Assembly: GCA_913060665.1 (NCBI GenBank)
Contig: CAJXUY010000002.1
Location: forward strand, 186,001-250,000
Direction of reading: 5' to 3'
DNA from: an uncultured Oleiphilaceae bacterium
GTDB taxonomy: Bacteria; Pseudomonadota; Gammaproteobacteria; Pseudomonadales; Oleiphilaceae
DNA: 64,000 nt
Below, one piece after another: positions 46,271 to 55,140 of this stretch. The notes beneath the pieces are model-generated. The model saw only the letters and a program-made list of their open reading frames with translations. It was not told the DNA's origin and did no database searches. Each line of letters starts with the position of its first letter. The stretch's first letter is position 1. The translations under genes and the position numbers were made by a program.

Positions 46271-47337
46271 ATCGCCCCCTTAAAAGTATCACTGCATCCT
46301 CGGGCCTCTGCAGAGGGAAGTCGACCATTGACTAAAAAGTATTTTCCTTTACGGCCGCACTTACAATTATCAGCACCTATTATAACGCCTAAGTCTTCAG
46401 TCATTAAACTATGCCCAGGGTAACTTTTTGGGAGCATCGACAATACTTGAATAATGCCCTCTTCTCCATATTCACACTCCCTTAGATCAACTGTGTTACG
46501 AACAATTATATCGCTATATACCGGGGCGTGAAGAAAGCCTTCTTTACACTCCATAAAAACAGACCCTGTTTGCTCTACCATGCCGTAAAAGTTATACACT
46601 CGTTCTATGCCTAAGCGATATCTTACGGTCTCTTTGAAGGTAGTGTTATCGACCGCCTTATCGTGCATTTTTTTCCAGCCACCACTATGAATTAAAATGC
46701 CCCTGGGAAGTGATACTCTATGATCCCTTTTCTTAAGTTCAGTTAGCAGTCGGTCCCAAACCATGAACGTAAAGCCAAATAACAATACTTGTTCATTTTT
46801 ATATCGGTCACAAAACTCTATAAGCGCATCAGTATTTAGATTCATATCTTTATCTAACACATAACGATGGTTCCGCCCAAATATCGATAAACCTTGAATT
46901 CCAGCACCTCGGGCTGAAAATTCACTACGATCAGTAAAATGTTCAGCATGATCAATCAGCATCATGGGTAAACGCTGCTTACCTATATAGTGCTGTAATA
47001 TTTTCACAAGCACTTTCGACTGCTGCGTCGCGGTACTTCTATCCAAGTATATTTTTGAAGGCGTTTGAGATGTAGTACCGGACGAAGTGAGCACTTTGAA
47101 TATTTCAGGCTGGCTGATACTTAGTAAATCAAAATGTTTGAACAAGCTAACCGCGACATATGGAATTGACGCCAGTGATTTGTACTCTTGCAAACCACCA
47201 TACATATCCAAAATAGAACGATATGATCGACAGCGTTTATAGTGCCAGCGTGTCAGGTCATTTAAAACCGAAAGGATTTTTTGTTCTTTTTCCGTCTGTA
47301 ATAGGTCATAACATGGTAAGTTCAATAAATCGTCCAT
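46267..47337 (-). CDS. LuxE-family acyl-protein synthetase
   Basis: 356 residues of the LuxE/acyl-protein synthetase family, which activates a carboxylic acid with ATP and hands it to a Cys, then to LuxC. Visible are the AMP-binding loop LTSSGTTSQTPSKIY (about 82-96), IHSGGWKKM, VYNFYGMVEQTGSVFMEC and MTEDLG. A Cys-x-Cys pair (NCKCGRKGKYF) lies near the C terminus. The start overlaps the upstream stop by one base and its stop overlaps the next start, so it is translationally coupled on both sides. Acts with the LuxC-like enzyme; the acyl substrate is unknown. Confidence 0.85.
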   Translation of the reverse strand: MDDLLNLPCYDLLQTEKEQKILSVLNDLTRWHYKRCRSYRSILDMYGGLQEYKSLASIPYVAVSLFKHFDLLSISQPEIFKVLTSSGTTSQTPSKIYLDRSTATQQSKVLVKILQHYIGKQRLPMMLIDHAEHFTDRSEFSARGAGIQGLSIFGRNHRYVLDKDMNLNTDALIEFCDRYKNEQVLLFGFTFMVWDRLLTELKKRDHRVSLPRGILIHSGGWKKMHDKAVDNTTFKETVRYRLGIERVYNFYGMVEQTGSVFMECKEGFLHAPVYSDIIVRNTVDLRECEYGEEGIIQVLSMLPKSYPGHSLMTEDLGVIIGADNCKCGRKGKYFLVNGRLPSAEARGCSDTFKGAI

Positions 47338-48713
47338 TAGTTCCCCACCATAACCATCAAAAGCGCTCCATAGTTTATCTTCCCGTTGGCTAACCGGGGA
47401 ATATCTTTCATCACATGAACGGCCACTATCGAGTGGTGTAATCTTAATGAATCACATAGATAACGCTTAATTAACTCTTTCCATAACAAGTTATCGGTTA
47501 TGACATATAAGCCCTGATCATTACCTACACAGTATCCTACCCAGCCCTGATCTAATAATTTTGCTTCAATCTCTCCCAAATCAATTCGATTACCCGACAA
47601 CTTAATAAAACGATTTTTTCGTCCAGTAACAAAGAAATAACCCTGGTCATCAAACTTAGCCAGGTCACCTGTTTTAAGTTCACTTGAAACAGAATCAGCC
47701 TCCAAATCAGCATCACTCAGCGCATACCCCATCATTACATTGGGTCCTCTATAAACTAACTCTCCAATCTCATGGGGTTTCGTGATTAATGTTCCATCAT
47801 CATGTTCCAATGTGAAATGCCCATCAGGTATTGCAACACCAATACTCTCAGGTACATCTACAATATTTTCGGGGGGCACGTAAGACATTCTAGCGGTCGC
47901 TTCAGTCTGGCCATACATAACATAAAAGCGCTTGTTCTCGTTCTGTAGGTGATTGGCAAAGTATTTAATGTATTTTTTGTCGAGTTTCCCTCCTGCTTGG
48001 GTCATATACCTTAGCGAAGGTAACTCCATATTATGAAAGCGTAATCGATAGAGTATTTCATAGGTATAAGGTACTCCAACGATACTCGTCACACTATTAC
48101 TTTTAATAGAACGCCAAAAGTCTTTGCTCACAACAGAAGCTTCTGATAAAACAATAGCCCCTCCTGCTGTCAAATGACTATTTATAACAGACAATCCATA
48201 AGAGTAGTGCATTGGAAGAGAGGTTATTGCTCGCTCATCTGCTGAGAGTTGTAAATACTGAACAATCGAATTGGCATTAGATTGTATATTTTTATACGAA
48301 ATTTTTACTTGCTTTGGGCTTCCTGTACTGCCTGATGTTGATAACAACAACGCTAAATCTGGGTGAATATTTAACGTTACACTCGACAAGTGAACTAGGC
48401 CAGGGGTTTCACCAACGGCCTCCACTATATAGTTTGGTCGGTAACGTTCTATGAGCTGCTGCTTCCAGTCGTCACTTAACGCAGGGTCAAGTAGCAAAAC
48501 CGGATGCTTACTTCGAAGACAAGCAAGATAGGCAACCAAAGAAGCTAGTGAGTTGTAGCAAGGAAGAAATATTAATTTTCGAGAGCTTGTTTGGTTCAGT
48601 TTTTGTGAAAAAAGATCAACGTACTTCTGAAGCTGTAAATAGCTAATCGCGTTTTGGCTCTCAAGAACAACAGCAGTATTATCACTGAAATTGGATAGGG
48701 TTTCAGCAAACAT
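47337..48713 (-). CDS. AMP-forming acyl ligase (acyl-CoA/acyl-ACP synthetase family)
   Basis: 458 residues of the ANL superfamily. Core motifs: A3 LLLSTSGSTGSPKQVKISYK, A5 YVMYGQTEATARMSYV, A7/A8 TGDLAKFDDQGYFFVTGRKN with GNRIDLGEIE, and the catalytic Lys near the end in LANGKINYGAL. It activates a carboxylic acid to an adenylate and likely loads it on the neighbouring acyl carrier protein or on CoA. Shorter than typical fatty acyl-CoA synthetases and closer in size to amino-acid or short-acid adenylating enzymes. Overlaps the SDR gene by one base. Confidence 0.85.
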   Translation of the reverse strand: MFAETLSNFSDNTAVVLESQNAISYLQLQKYVDLFSQKLNQTSSRKLIFLPCYNSLASLVAYLACLRSKHPVLLLDPALSDDWKQQLIERYRPNYIVEAVGETPGLVHLSSVTLNIHPDLALLLSTSGSTGSPKQVKISYKNIQSNANSIVQYLQLSADERAITSLPMHYSYGLSVINSHLTAGGAIVLSEASVVSKDFWRSIKSNSVTSIVGVPYTYEILYRLRFHNMELPSLRYMTQAGGKLDKKYIKYFANHLQNENKRFYVMYGQTEATARMSYVPPENIVDVPESIGVAIPDGHFTLEHDDGTLITKPHEIGELVYRGPNVMMGYALSDADLEADSVSSELKTGDLAKFDDQGYFFVTGRKNRFIKLSGNRIDLGEIEAKLLDQGWVGYCVGNDQGLYVITDNLLWKELIKRYLCDSLRLHHSIVAVHVMKDIPRLANGKINYGALLMVMVGN

Positions 48714-49462
48714 TAAAAGGCCATTCCGCCATCAACGCCAATCACCTGGCCCGTAATATATGACGCTGCATCCGAAACTAAAAACAACGCGACTTGTGCA
48801 ACTTCATTGGCGGACCCAATTCGTCCCAGCGCAATGTTAGAAATAGCTTCAAGCCTCTTGTTTTCGGCTAGACCTTCTAGCAACTCTGTTTCAATCATCC
48901 CCGGAGAAATCGCATTTACTCTTATGTCAAAACCTGCTAACTCTTTAGCCAAACTTTTAGTAAAACCTGTGATAGCTGATTTACTGGCTCCATATACACT
49001 TTGCCCTGAGCGCCCCTCCTCCCCCACTATTGAACCAATATTTAATATAACGCCGCTTCTTTGCCTCATCATGAACCTTGATGCAAGTTGAGCGCAATAC
49101 ACAGAACCAAACACATTGGTAGAAAACGTCTGTAGGATGTGTTCTGGCAATACCATTCCCAACAAGCTATTTTGCATAATACCCGCATTATTAACCAATA
49201 TATCTAACTGACGATTGGTAGCTCGGTAATTCACAAATGCCTGCTTTACATCCTCTGGGTTAGATATATCACAGGGGTAAACATAAGCCTTACAATTATG
49301 TCTGCCCCTTATTTCTTCTGCTAAGGCTTCTAAATCATTTTTATTTCGAGCATTGAGGTGAACCTCAGCACCCTGCTCTGCAAAGCTATGAGCAATAGCT
49401 TTACCTATTCCTTTAGAGGCTCCTGTAATAAATGCTTTTCGCCCATCGAGCTGCTTAGTCAT
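48713..49462 (-). CDS. FabG-like short-chain dehydrogenase
   Basis: 249 residues of the classical SDR family. Cofactor motif TGASKGIGKAIAHSFA (14-29), NNAGIMQ, catalytic Ser in LNIGSIVGEEG and Tyr-x3-Lys in SVYGASKSAI, and the closing YITGQVIGVDGGMAF typical of 3-oxoacyl-ACP reductases. With an acyl carrier protein just upstream it probably forms a 3-hydroxyacyl-ACP, for instance 3-hydroxybutyryl, dedicated to this island. Not the housekeeping fabG, which normally sits in a fab cluster. Confidence 0.85.
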   Translation of the reverse strand: MTKQLDGRKAFITGASKGIGKAIAHSFAEQGAEVHLNARNKNDLEALAEEIRGRHNCKAYVYPCDISNPEDVKQAFVNYRATNRQLDILVNNAGIMQNSLLGMVLPEHILQTFSTNVFGSVYCAQLASRFMMRQRSGVILNIGSIVGEEGRSGQSVYGASKSAITGFTKSLAKELAGFDIRVNAISPGMIETELLEGLAENKRLEAISNIALGRIGSANEVAQVALFLVSDAASYITGQVIGVDGGMAF

Positions 49463-49518
49463 ATATGCGTGTCTATTATTTTCAATTCAGGAGTAACGAT
49501 AACGTATAAAACGAAAAC

Positions 49519-49758
49519 CTATACTACTACATCGTACTTAGCCAATATTTCTTTAGCTTTTACCACGCTACTCATATCAATAATATCATCAGTGTCTAGC
49601 ATTACATCATATGCGTCTTCTAATGCCGCGATCAAAACCATATGGGCTGTCGAGTCCCAACTGGGAATACTATTATATTTCAGTTCATCAGATATTTGAT
49701 CTATTTGAACACCTAACGCTTCTGCAAATACAGTATATAGCCTACTATTTTGTGTCAT
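49519..49758 (-). CDS. Acyl carrier protein
   Basis: 79 residues, acidic and helical. The phosphopantetheine serine is Ser36 in PSWDSTAHM, followed by LIAALEDAYDVMLDTDDI, the typical helix II-III region. It differs from fatty-acid AcpP (DSL), so it is a specialised carrier. First gene of the acyl module, 56 bp before the SDR and 27 bp downstream of pseH. It presumably carries the acyl group handled by the ligase, SDR and Lux-like enzymes. Confidence 0.85.
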   Translation of the reverse strand: MTQNSRLYTVFAEALGVQIDQISDELKYNSIPSWDSTAHMVLIAALEDAYDVMLDTDDIIDMSSVVKAKEILAKYDVVV

Positions 49759-49785
49759 ATGCCTACCAAGTTATAAGTCTAGAGG

Positions 49786-50352
49786 TCAGTACCGAATAAA
49801 TTTTCTGATTTTTTCACTACTCAGTTGATATTGTGCCTTAAGCAATTCCATTGTAATTAGCTCTTCCCTACTCACTTCCGCATACCCTAGCATTGCATTA
49901 AACCTAAAGGCTGCATCATTGTTAGGCAATACTCTCGCTATAATTTTGTTACACCTTAGAGTGTCGAAACAATAGTCATTAAGGGTTAGCGCTGGACAGA
50001 ATGCTAAAAAGCTCCCCCTATAACGATCATCATAAATATATAAACCCGGCTCAATCGTTTCGGCTCCTAGTAATTGATCTCCTGATAACGTCCTGATATT
50101 TGCTATTCCAATCGGCTGCTGTTTGTATTCAATTACAAAATGTTGCTGAGTTTCTATATCACGGATATGCTCATACCACTGCTTTTGTTGCTCTATAGAA
50201 ATAGTATGCTGAGTAAGCATGAACTGACTTATTTTTGGGTCATTCCGCCACTGACGAACCATTTCAAGATCCTGTTCCTCAATCGCCCGCAAACAAACAC
50301 CATTCCCTTCAAGTATAGGGGATAACATTCCTTTCAAGTTACTATTAGTCAT
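49786..50352 (-). CDS. pseH: UDP-4-amino-4,6-dideoxy-AltNAc N-acetyltransferase (PseH-like)
   Basis: 188 residues of the GNAT fold. VCLRAIEEQDLEMVRQWRND opens the domain, and the C-terminal half has TLNDYCFDTLRCNKIIARVL then PNNDAAFRFNAMLGY, as in PseH. It acylates the 4-amino group made by PseC, the third step to pseudaminic acid. The ATG at 50352 shares a base with the pseG stop (TGATG), so the genes are coupled; the in-frame TTG just upstream is not needed. With an ACP next door the donor may be an acyl-ACP rather than acetyl-CoA, which would be an inference only. Confidence 0.82.
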   Translation of the reverse strand: MTNSNLKGMLSPILEGNGVCLRAIEEQDLEMVRQWRNDPKISQFMLTQHTISIEQQKQWYEHIRDIETQQHFVIEYKQQPIGIANIRTLSGDQLLGAETIEPGLYIYDDRYRGSFLAFCPALTLNDYCFDTLRCNKIIARVLPNNDAAFRFNAMLGYAEVSREELITMELLKAQYQLSSEKIRKFIRY

Positions 50353-51428
50353 CAATGTATTTTCAGCACGGGTAAATTTAACACTTTTAGAATCTCGACT
50401 GTTAAGGACTCAGCACCTGTATATATTGCTGAATTATAGGCTTTTTCATGCATTTCCTGCCTTATATTTTCATTATTCCACAACTCATTAGCCTTCGATA
50501 CTATTTGTTTTAGAGGTACGCTAGCTCTGGCATCAAACGTTATACACCATCCTATTTTCTCCTGCTCAAGCGCTGCACTAAGTTGATTATCAGCGACGAC
50601 AACTAATATCGAGGGCACCCCCATAGCGGCCAACTCAAATACAGTCCCACCCGCTGCAGAAATGGCGATAGCTGATTGCTCATATATAGATCTCATGTTG
50701 GTTACGCTATGCCTGTGGGAAACCCTTGGGGTCAACTCAAGCGATGCAGAGTATTTAGCATTGTATTTACCAATATAGTTGCTAAGCTTCGAGAGCTGCC
50801 TATAGGCACTTCCAGTAACGATTGTCATGGGTTTTAAATTACTAGCCTCTTTTACCACAGTTTTTAAAATAGGGAGGGTTAAACTCGAGGTATCTGCCGC
50901 CCCAAATGTAAGGAGACACTCCCCTCTTTTATTGTATTCACCGGAAGGAGGGAGGCAAAATTCAGGTCTTAATAACGTATATCGCTCTCCCAGCAATAAC
51001 GTAGCGTCTGGCGCTGTATGTGCGTAACCGAACTCTAATGCTTCATTAACCGCGTTAATGATAACATCTGCATACAATCGGCCGCTGTTGTTCTCATCAT
51101 CAAACAAAATAAAGGGGATCCCCATACCTTTCATTTCCCCACGGTAATGCTCTCCAAACTGATAACCATCCAAAATAATCGCTTTAACCGCCAAACGTTC
51201 AGCTTGCAGACCAACCCAGTTTATCTCCTCTTTATAATCGCTAAACACCGGAACAGTGATATAGTCACAGCTGAAGTCATTTCTACTCACGATACTTTTC
51301 ACGCTATTGCTAGACACTAAGAAAGTGGATTTAACCCCGTAACTCTGTAGACTTTGACTTAGCGCCAAACAACGTAAAAGATGACCCGCGCCTATACTAG
51401 GGTTGGCATCTACTCTTACCAGTATCAT
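50352..51428 (-). CDS. pseG: UDP-2,4-diacetamido-2,4,6-trideoxy-altrose hydrolase (PseG)
   Basis: 358 residues, GT-B-like fold. ILVRVDANPSIGAGHLLRCL holds the catalytic His of the GAGH motif. Further marks are AIILDGYQFG, LLLGERYTLLRPEF, LLTFGAADTS and AAGGTVFELAAMGVPSILVV. Removes UDP to give the free sugar used by PseI. The start is ATG 51428: upstream codons lead only to a TTG without a ribosome site and add residues foreign to the family. One-base overlap with pseH. Confidence 0.9.
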   Translation of the reverse strand: MILVRVDANPSIGAGHLLRCLALSQSLQSYGVKSTFLVSSNSVKSIVSRNDFSCDYITVPVFSDYKEEINWVGLQAERLAVKAIILDGYQFGEHYRGEMKGMGIPFILFDDENNSGRLYADVIINAVNEALEFGYAHTAPDATLLLGERYTLLRPEFCLPPSGEYNKRGECLLTFGAADTSSLTLPILKTVVKEASNLKPMTIVTGSAYRQLSKLSNYIGKYNAKYSASLELTPRVSHRHSVTNMRSIYEQSAIAISAAGGTVFELAAMGVPSILVVVADNQLSAALEQEKIGWCITFDARASVPLKQIVSKANELWNNENIRQEMHEKAYNSAIYTGAESLTVEILKVLNLPVLKIH

Positions 51429-51482
51429 ATGTATCTTCGAATCCAATTGACCAGGCCCCTTTCCACTGCAGCACAAATATTA

Positions 51483-52541
51483 CTAATGTTTAAAAAGATC
51501 CCAGGTAATTGGGGTTCCTTTTTGCGCTGATTGACGAAGCTCCATTCCAATAACTTCATCATAATGCTTAGGCGACAACCCTAACCCAGGCCGGACAATT
51601 CTTATAGTTTCTTCTGTCAATACATCACCTGAAGCCACATTCTGTCCAATGTAAAGTGAGCGCCGATAACGCTTAGCCGAAGAGTCGCTATTTGTATTTC
51701 CATAAGCGATATTTCCAATTGAGGCCTGCACTCTTTCAGACTCATCCACTAACTGTTTTAACTCTGATGGCTCAACAGAAAATTCTGCATCGACCCCACC
51801 CGCCTTTCGGTCAAGTACAAAGTGCTTTTCAATAACTGTAGCGCCCAGCCCTATTGCAGCAAGAGCTATCCCAATACCATAACTATGGTCAGATAACCCA
51901 ATTGAACAATTAAAAGTTTGGCTCATATGAGGGATTGTTGAAAGGTTTGTATCCTGAGGGGGGGCCGGATAGGTACTGGTGCACTTAAGGAGAATGATAT
52001 CCGTACAACCATGTTTTCGAGCAGTACTTACCGCATCTTCTATCTCTGACAGTGTAGCCATACCCGTTGATATAATCATCGGCTTGCCTGTTTCTGCGAT
52101 TTTCCGAATCAAAGGTAGGTCAGTGTTTTCAAAAGAAGCAACCTTGTAACAAGGTACATCAAGGGTTTCTAAAAACTCAACTGCAGTATGATCGAACGGG
52201 CTGCTGAAGGCGATTAAACCTAGTTCTTTTGCGCGCTTGAATAAACCCGAATGCCATTCCCATGGAGTTGAGGCCTGTTGGTATAACTTATGAAGGGATT
52301 GGCCATGCCACAAACTCTCCTCTTCTTCAATCACAAAACCGTCAGTCGTTACATCAAGTGTCATTGTATCTGCGGTATAAGTTTGAAGCTTTACTGCGCT
52401 TGCTCCAGAAGCCGCTGCGGCCTCAACCATACGCAAGGCCAATTCATAAGATTGCTGATGATTGCCAGAAAGCTCGGCAATAATAAATGGCTTACAACCT
52501 TCTCCAACAGCGCACCCTTCTATATTAACTATTTTATTCAT
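51483..52541 (-). CDS. pseI: Pseudaminic acid synthase
   Basis: 352 residues: an NeuB-type TIM barrel (FIIAELSGNHQQSYELAL, VKLQTYTADTMTLD, FDHTAVEFLETLDVPCYKVA, IGLSDHS, EKHFVLDR) and a C-terminal antifreeze-like SAF domain (about 290-352, RRSLYIGQNVASGDVLTEE). Condenses the 6-deoxy-diacetamido-altrose with phosphoenolpyruvate to pseudaminic acid. TADTMTLD and EEESLWHGQSLHKLY distinguish PseI from NeuB and LegI in my reading. ATG start; 59 bp after pseF. Confidence 0.93.
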   Translation of the reverse strand: MNKIVNIEGCAVGEGCKPFIIAELSGNHQQSYELALRMVEAAAASGASAVKLQTYTADTMTLDVTTDGFVIEEEESLWHGQSLHKLYQQASTPWEWHSGLFKRAKELGLIAFSSPFDHTAVEFLETLDVPCYKVASFENTDLPLIRKIAETGKPMIISTGMATLSEIEDAVSTARKHGCTDIILLKCTSTYPAPPQDTNLSTIPHMSQTFNCSIGLSDHSYGIGIALAAIGLGATVIEKHFVLDRKAGGVDAEFSVEPSELKQLVDESERVQASIGNIAYGNTNSDSSAKRYRRSLYIGQNVASGDVLTEETIRIVRPGLGLSPKHYDEVIGMELRQSAQKGTPITWDLFKH

Positions 52542-52600
52542 TCATCCCTTCACATATTAAATATCAAGACCATCAATTAATTAACCAGCGAATAATTGTA

Positions 52601-53305
52601 TTAGCCTTTACCATGCCCTTTCAGCAAAAGGTCATACATAAACTCAGCTTCTAACCAATCTTCTTCATCATCAATATCCATCACTCGATGACGAGGTAAA
52701 AATACGGGTATGGAGTCTGGACCAAACGTATTCGTGTCGTTTAGAAACGCATTTGTTCTGCCCCAGTAAAATTGCCCCGCGTCATGAAAAACATCACTTA
52801 GGTCTTGCGAGCGACTAACTTGGCATTCCGGAAACAGCATCCTAATATTATTATTTTCATCAAACGTCAATGAACGTTTAACAGGAAAAGCATATCGACC
52901 TACAGAAAACGCAAAGCTTTTTTCTCGCTGTTGCTTCAATAAGTCATATCCATTTTTCAATAACTCAGGCGTTATGAATGGTGTAGTAGGGTATAAACAA
53001 CAGACATACTCTGGCTCACCAATATTCTGTTTCACCCATTGAATAGCATGTTTAACAACAGGACCAGTACCGACATAGTCATCTGACAGTTCTGGTGGGC
53101 GAACAAATGGCACTTCACAACCTAATGAAAGTGCTATGTCTTTTATTTCATTGCAATCAGTCGAGACATAAATATGATCAAATAACCCGCTTGCTACAGC
53201 AGCTTCTACCGGATAATTCAACATCGGCCGACCACGAAATAACTTTATATTTTTCTTCGGTATCCGTTTACTTCCACCTCTTGCCGGGATGATCGCTATC
53301 TTCAT
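52601..53305 (-). CDS. pseF: Pseudaminic acid cytidylyltransferase
   Basis: 234 residues. KIAIIPARGGSKRIPKKNIK at the N terminus is the CTP-binding signature of CMP-sugar synthetases; YVCCLYPTTPFITPELL and RHRVMDIDDEEDWLEAEFMY support PseF. Activates pseudaminic acid to CMP-Pse, the donor for Maf. Start at ATG 53305 with AGGA five bases upstream; the upstream in-frame extension is not conserved. Separated from pseC by a gene on the opposite strand. Confidence 0.93.
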   Translation of the reverse strand: MKIAIIPARGGSKRIPKKNIKLFRGRPMLNYPVEAAVASGLFDHIYVSTDCNEIKDIALSLGCEVPFVRPPELSDDYVGTGPVVKHAIQWVKQNIGEPEYVCCLYPTTPFITPELLKNGYDLLKQQREKSFAFSVGRYAFPVKRSLTFDENNNIRMLFPECQVSRSQDLSDVFHDAGQFYWGRTNAFLNDTNTFGPDSIPVFLPRHRVMDIDDEEDWLEAEFMYDLLLKGHGKG

Positions 53306-53455
53306 AGATATCCTGATTAAAACAAGTTTGAATAATAATTTATCAACTAAGTAAACCACATAATATTATCTAGTTAATAACCAACAGTATATGTTAAACA
53401 TAAAGCATATGACTTAGACTAGCAGATATTGACTGCGGCATTAAAGGTAATTGTA

Positions 53456-53917
53456 ATGCAAATATCCAATGGAAAAATTGTAAGTTTTTTACAAACATTG
53501 CGCACGCCTGAGCGCACTCACTTAGTCGTTAAAAGAACTTATCGCTATAACGATAAGGGCGATGTGCCAGAGATAACAGAGGCAATCAACGGTAAATCTA
53601 AAGGTGACAAATTAACGATACACACATTGGGCTTTAAGGGCCTTAAATATAACCCAATGCTCAAGCAACAAGTACCAAAGAAAAATATAAAAGATATTCA
53701 AAACCTTAAAATAGGGGCTTGTTTAATCGGCAATGCTAAACAAGGAGGATATTGGGCTGTAGTAAAAGAAATAACCGATGACTATGTTCTATTGGATGCG
53801 AATCATCACCTAATAGGTAAGGATGTCTATTTTGATATAGAAATACTATCTGTGGAGGAATCTGAATATGAACCGTCGACTCAAGAGGCCGTTGGTATTT
53901 TAGTCCCTTATAGTTGA
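53456..53917 (+). CDS. Divergent SlyD/FKBP-like protein
   Basis: 153 residues, no signal peptide. The C-terminal part reads VVKEITDDYVLLDANHHLIG then KDVYFDIEILSVEE, close to the SlyD/FKBP pattern in which GNHPLAGK precedes the last strands. The N-terminal strand MQISNGKIVSFLQTLRT also fits. The usual FKBP active-site aromatics are not evident, so prolyl isomerase activity is doubtful; a chaperone-like insert domain may occupy the middle. It alone reads plus inside the minus-strand pse block. Start ATG 53456 with AAGG eight bases upstream. It could assist folding of a glycan enzyme or of flagellin, which is speculative. Confidence 0.6.
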   Translation: MQISNGKIVSFLQTLRTPERTHLVVKRTYRYNDKGDVPEITEAINGKSKGDKLTIHTLGFKGLKYNPMLKQQVPKKNIKDIQNLKIGACLIGNAKQGGYWAVVKEITDDYVLLDANHHLIGKDVYFDIEILSVEESEYEPSTQEAVGILVPYS

Positions 53918-53982
53918 TTAAAGTAGGTATAAGAAAAAGAACGTTAAAAATCGAAAATAACCTTTTCGTATAATGGTATGTT

Positions 53983-55140
53983 TTATTTAGTTAAAAAATC
54001 ACTAACGGCCGAAATGACTTTTTCTTGTTCATTAAATGTCAAAGAAGGGTAAATAGGTAAACTAAAAGAACAGTCATAGTATTTTTCAGACACAGGAAAA
54101 TCCCCTTCGCGAAACCCCATTTTCTTATAATAGGGTTGAAGGTGGACAGGTATATAATGGCAATTGACAATTATTTCGTTGTCTTTAAGGTAATCAGCCA
54201 TTTCATTTTTCAATCTGTTATCCCCACCCTGCAAGGTCACTGTATACAGGTGGTAGGCTGAGACTGCGTCAACGGATAGTTTTTGGACGGTAATCGGAAG
54301 CGAGCTAAACGCATCAGTATAAAATTGAGCAATGGCTTGCCGTTTTTTTATAAAGTCATCTAGTTTCTTTAGCTGACTCAACCCCAGTGCCGATTGAATA
54401 TCGGTAATTCTATAGTTAAAACCCAGTTCTACTTGCTCGTAATACCAAGGCCCATCCGGTATGCTCTCCATTCGCGAGACGTCTCGCGTAATACCATGAT
54501 TAGCCAACAGCTTCGCTTTCAATGCTAGGGGTTTTTGATTGGTTACGAGCACCCCTCCCTCTCCTGCGGTGATACTTTTCACTGGGTGAAAACTAAATAC
54601 AGCAATATCTGAGAAGCGACATGAACCGATTTTTTGATTTTTGTATGTACCGCCTAATGCATGACAAGCATCTTCAATAATAGAAAATCCAAATTGTTCT
54701 GAAAGCGCCTTTATCTCGCTAAGGTCACAAGAATTACCTCCAAAATGAACGACAATAACAGCCTTAGGCAGTACATTTTTTTGAGCGGCTCTCCCCAGTT
54801 TTTCCTTCAATGCCAGTATCGAGATATTTAACGTATGCTCATCTATATCAACAAAATCAACGGTTGCCCCGCAATAAAGAGCACAGTTGGCAGAAGCTAC
54901 AAACGTATTAGGAGTAGTCCAGACTATATCCCCCCCCCCAACACCAAGAGCAAGACATGCCAAATGCAAAGCTGCGGTTCCATGACTGCAGGCGACAGAA
55001 TATTTAGCGCCTGTATATTCCGAAATGGCCTCTTCGAACTTAGTAGAAATAGGCCCTTGGGTAATTAAATCTGATCTAAGTACTTTTACTACTTCATCGA
55101 TATCATCCTGATCGATACTTTGCTTACCGTAGTAAATCAT
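53983..55140 (-). CDS. pseC: UDP-4-amino-4,6-dideoxy-AltNAc transaminase
   Basis: 385 residues, DegT/DnrJ/EryC1 aminotransferase family. Start MIYYGKQSIDQDDIDEVVKV is typical of PseC. Then VACSHGTAALHLACLALGV, IIEDACHALGG and the PLP lysine in FSFHPVKSITAGEGG near 185-199. Aminates the 4-keto sugar made by PseB using glutamate. Overlaps pseB by four bases. ATG start. Confidence 0.94.
   Translation of the reverse strand: MIYYGKQSIDQDDIDEVVKVLRSDLITQGPISTKFEEAISEYTGAKYSVACSHGTAALHLACLALGVGGGDIVWTTPNTFVASANCALYCGATVDFVDIDEHTLNISILALKEKLGRAAQKNVLPKAVIVVHFGGNSCDLSEIKALSEQFGFSIIEDACHALGGTYKNQKIGSCRFSDIAVFSFHPVKSITAGEGGVLVTNQKPLALKAKLLANHGITRDVSRMESIPDGPWYYEQVELGFNYRITDIQSALGLSQLKKLDDFIKKRQAIAQFYTDAFSSLPITVQKLSVDAVSAYHLYTVTLQGGDNRLKNEMADYLKDNEIIVNCHYIPVHLQPYYKKMGFREGDFPVSEKYYDCSFSLPIYPSLTFNEQEKVISAVSDFLTK

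Noticed and set aside
45077-47337. Bioluminescence (lux) operon
   Set aside because: luxC/luxE-like genes are present but no luciferase (luxA/luxB), luxD or regulator; neighbours are ACP, ligase and pse genes.
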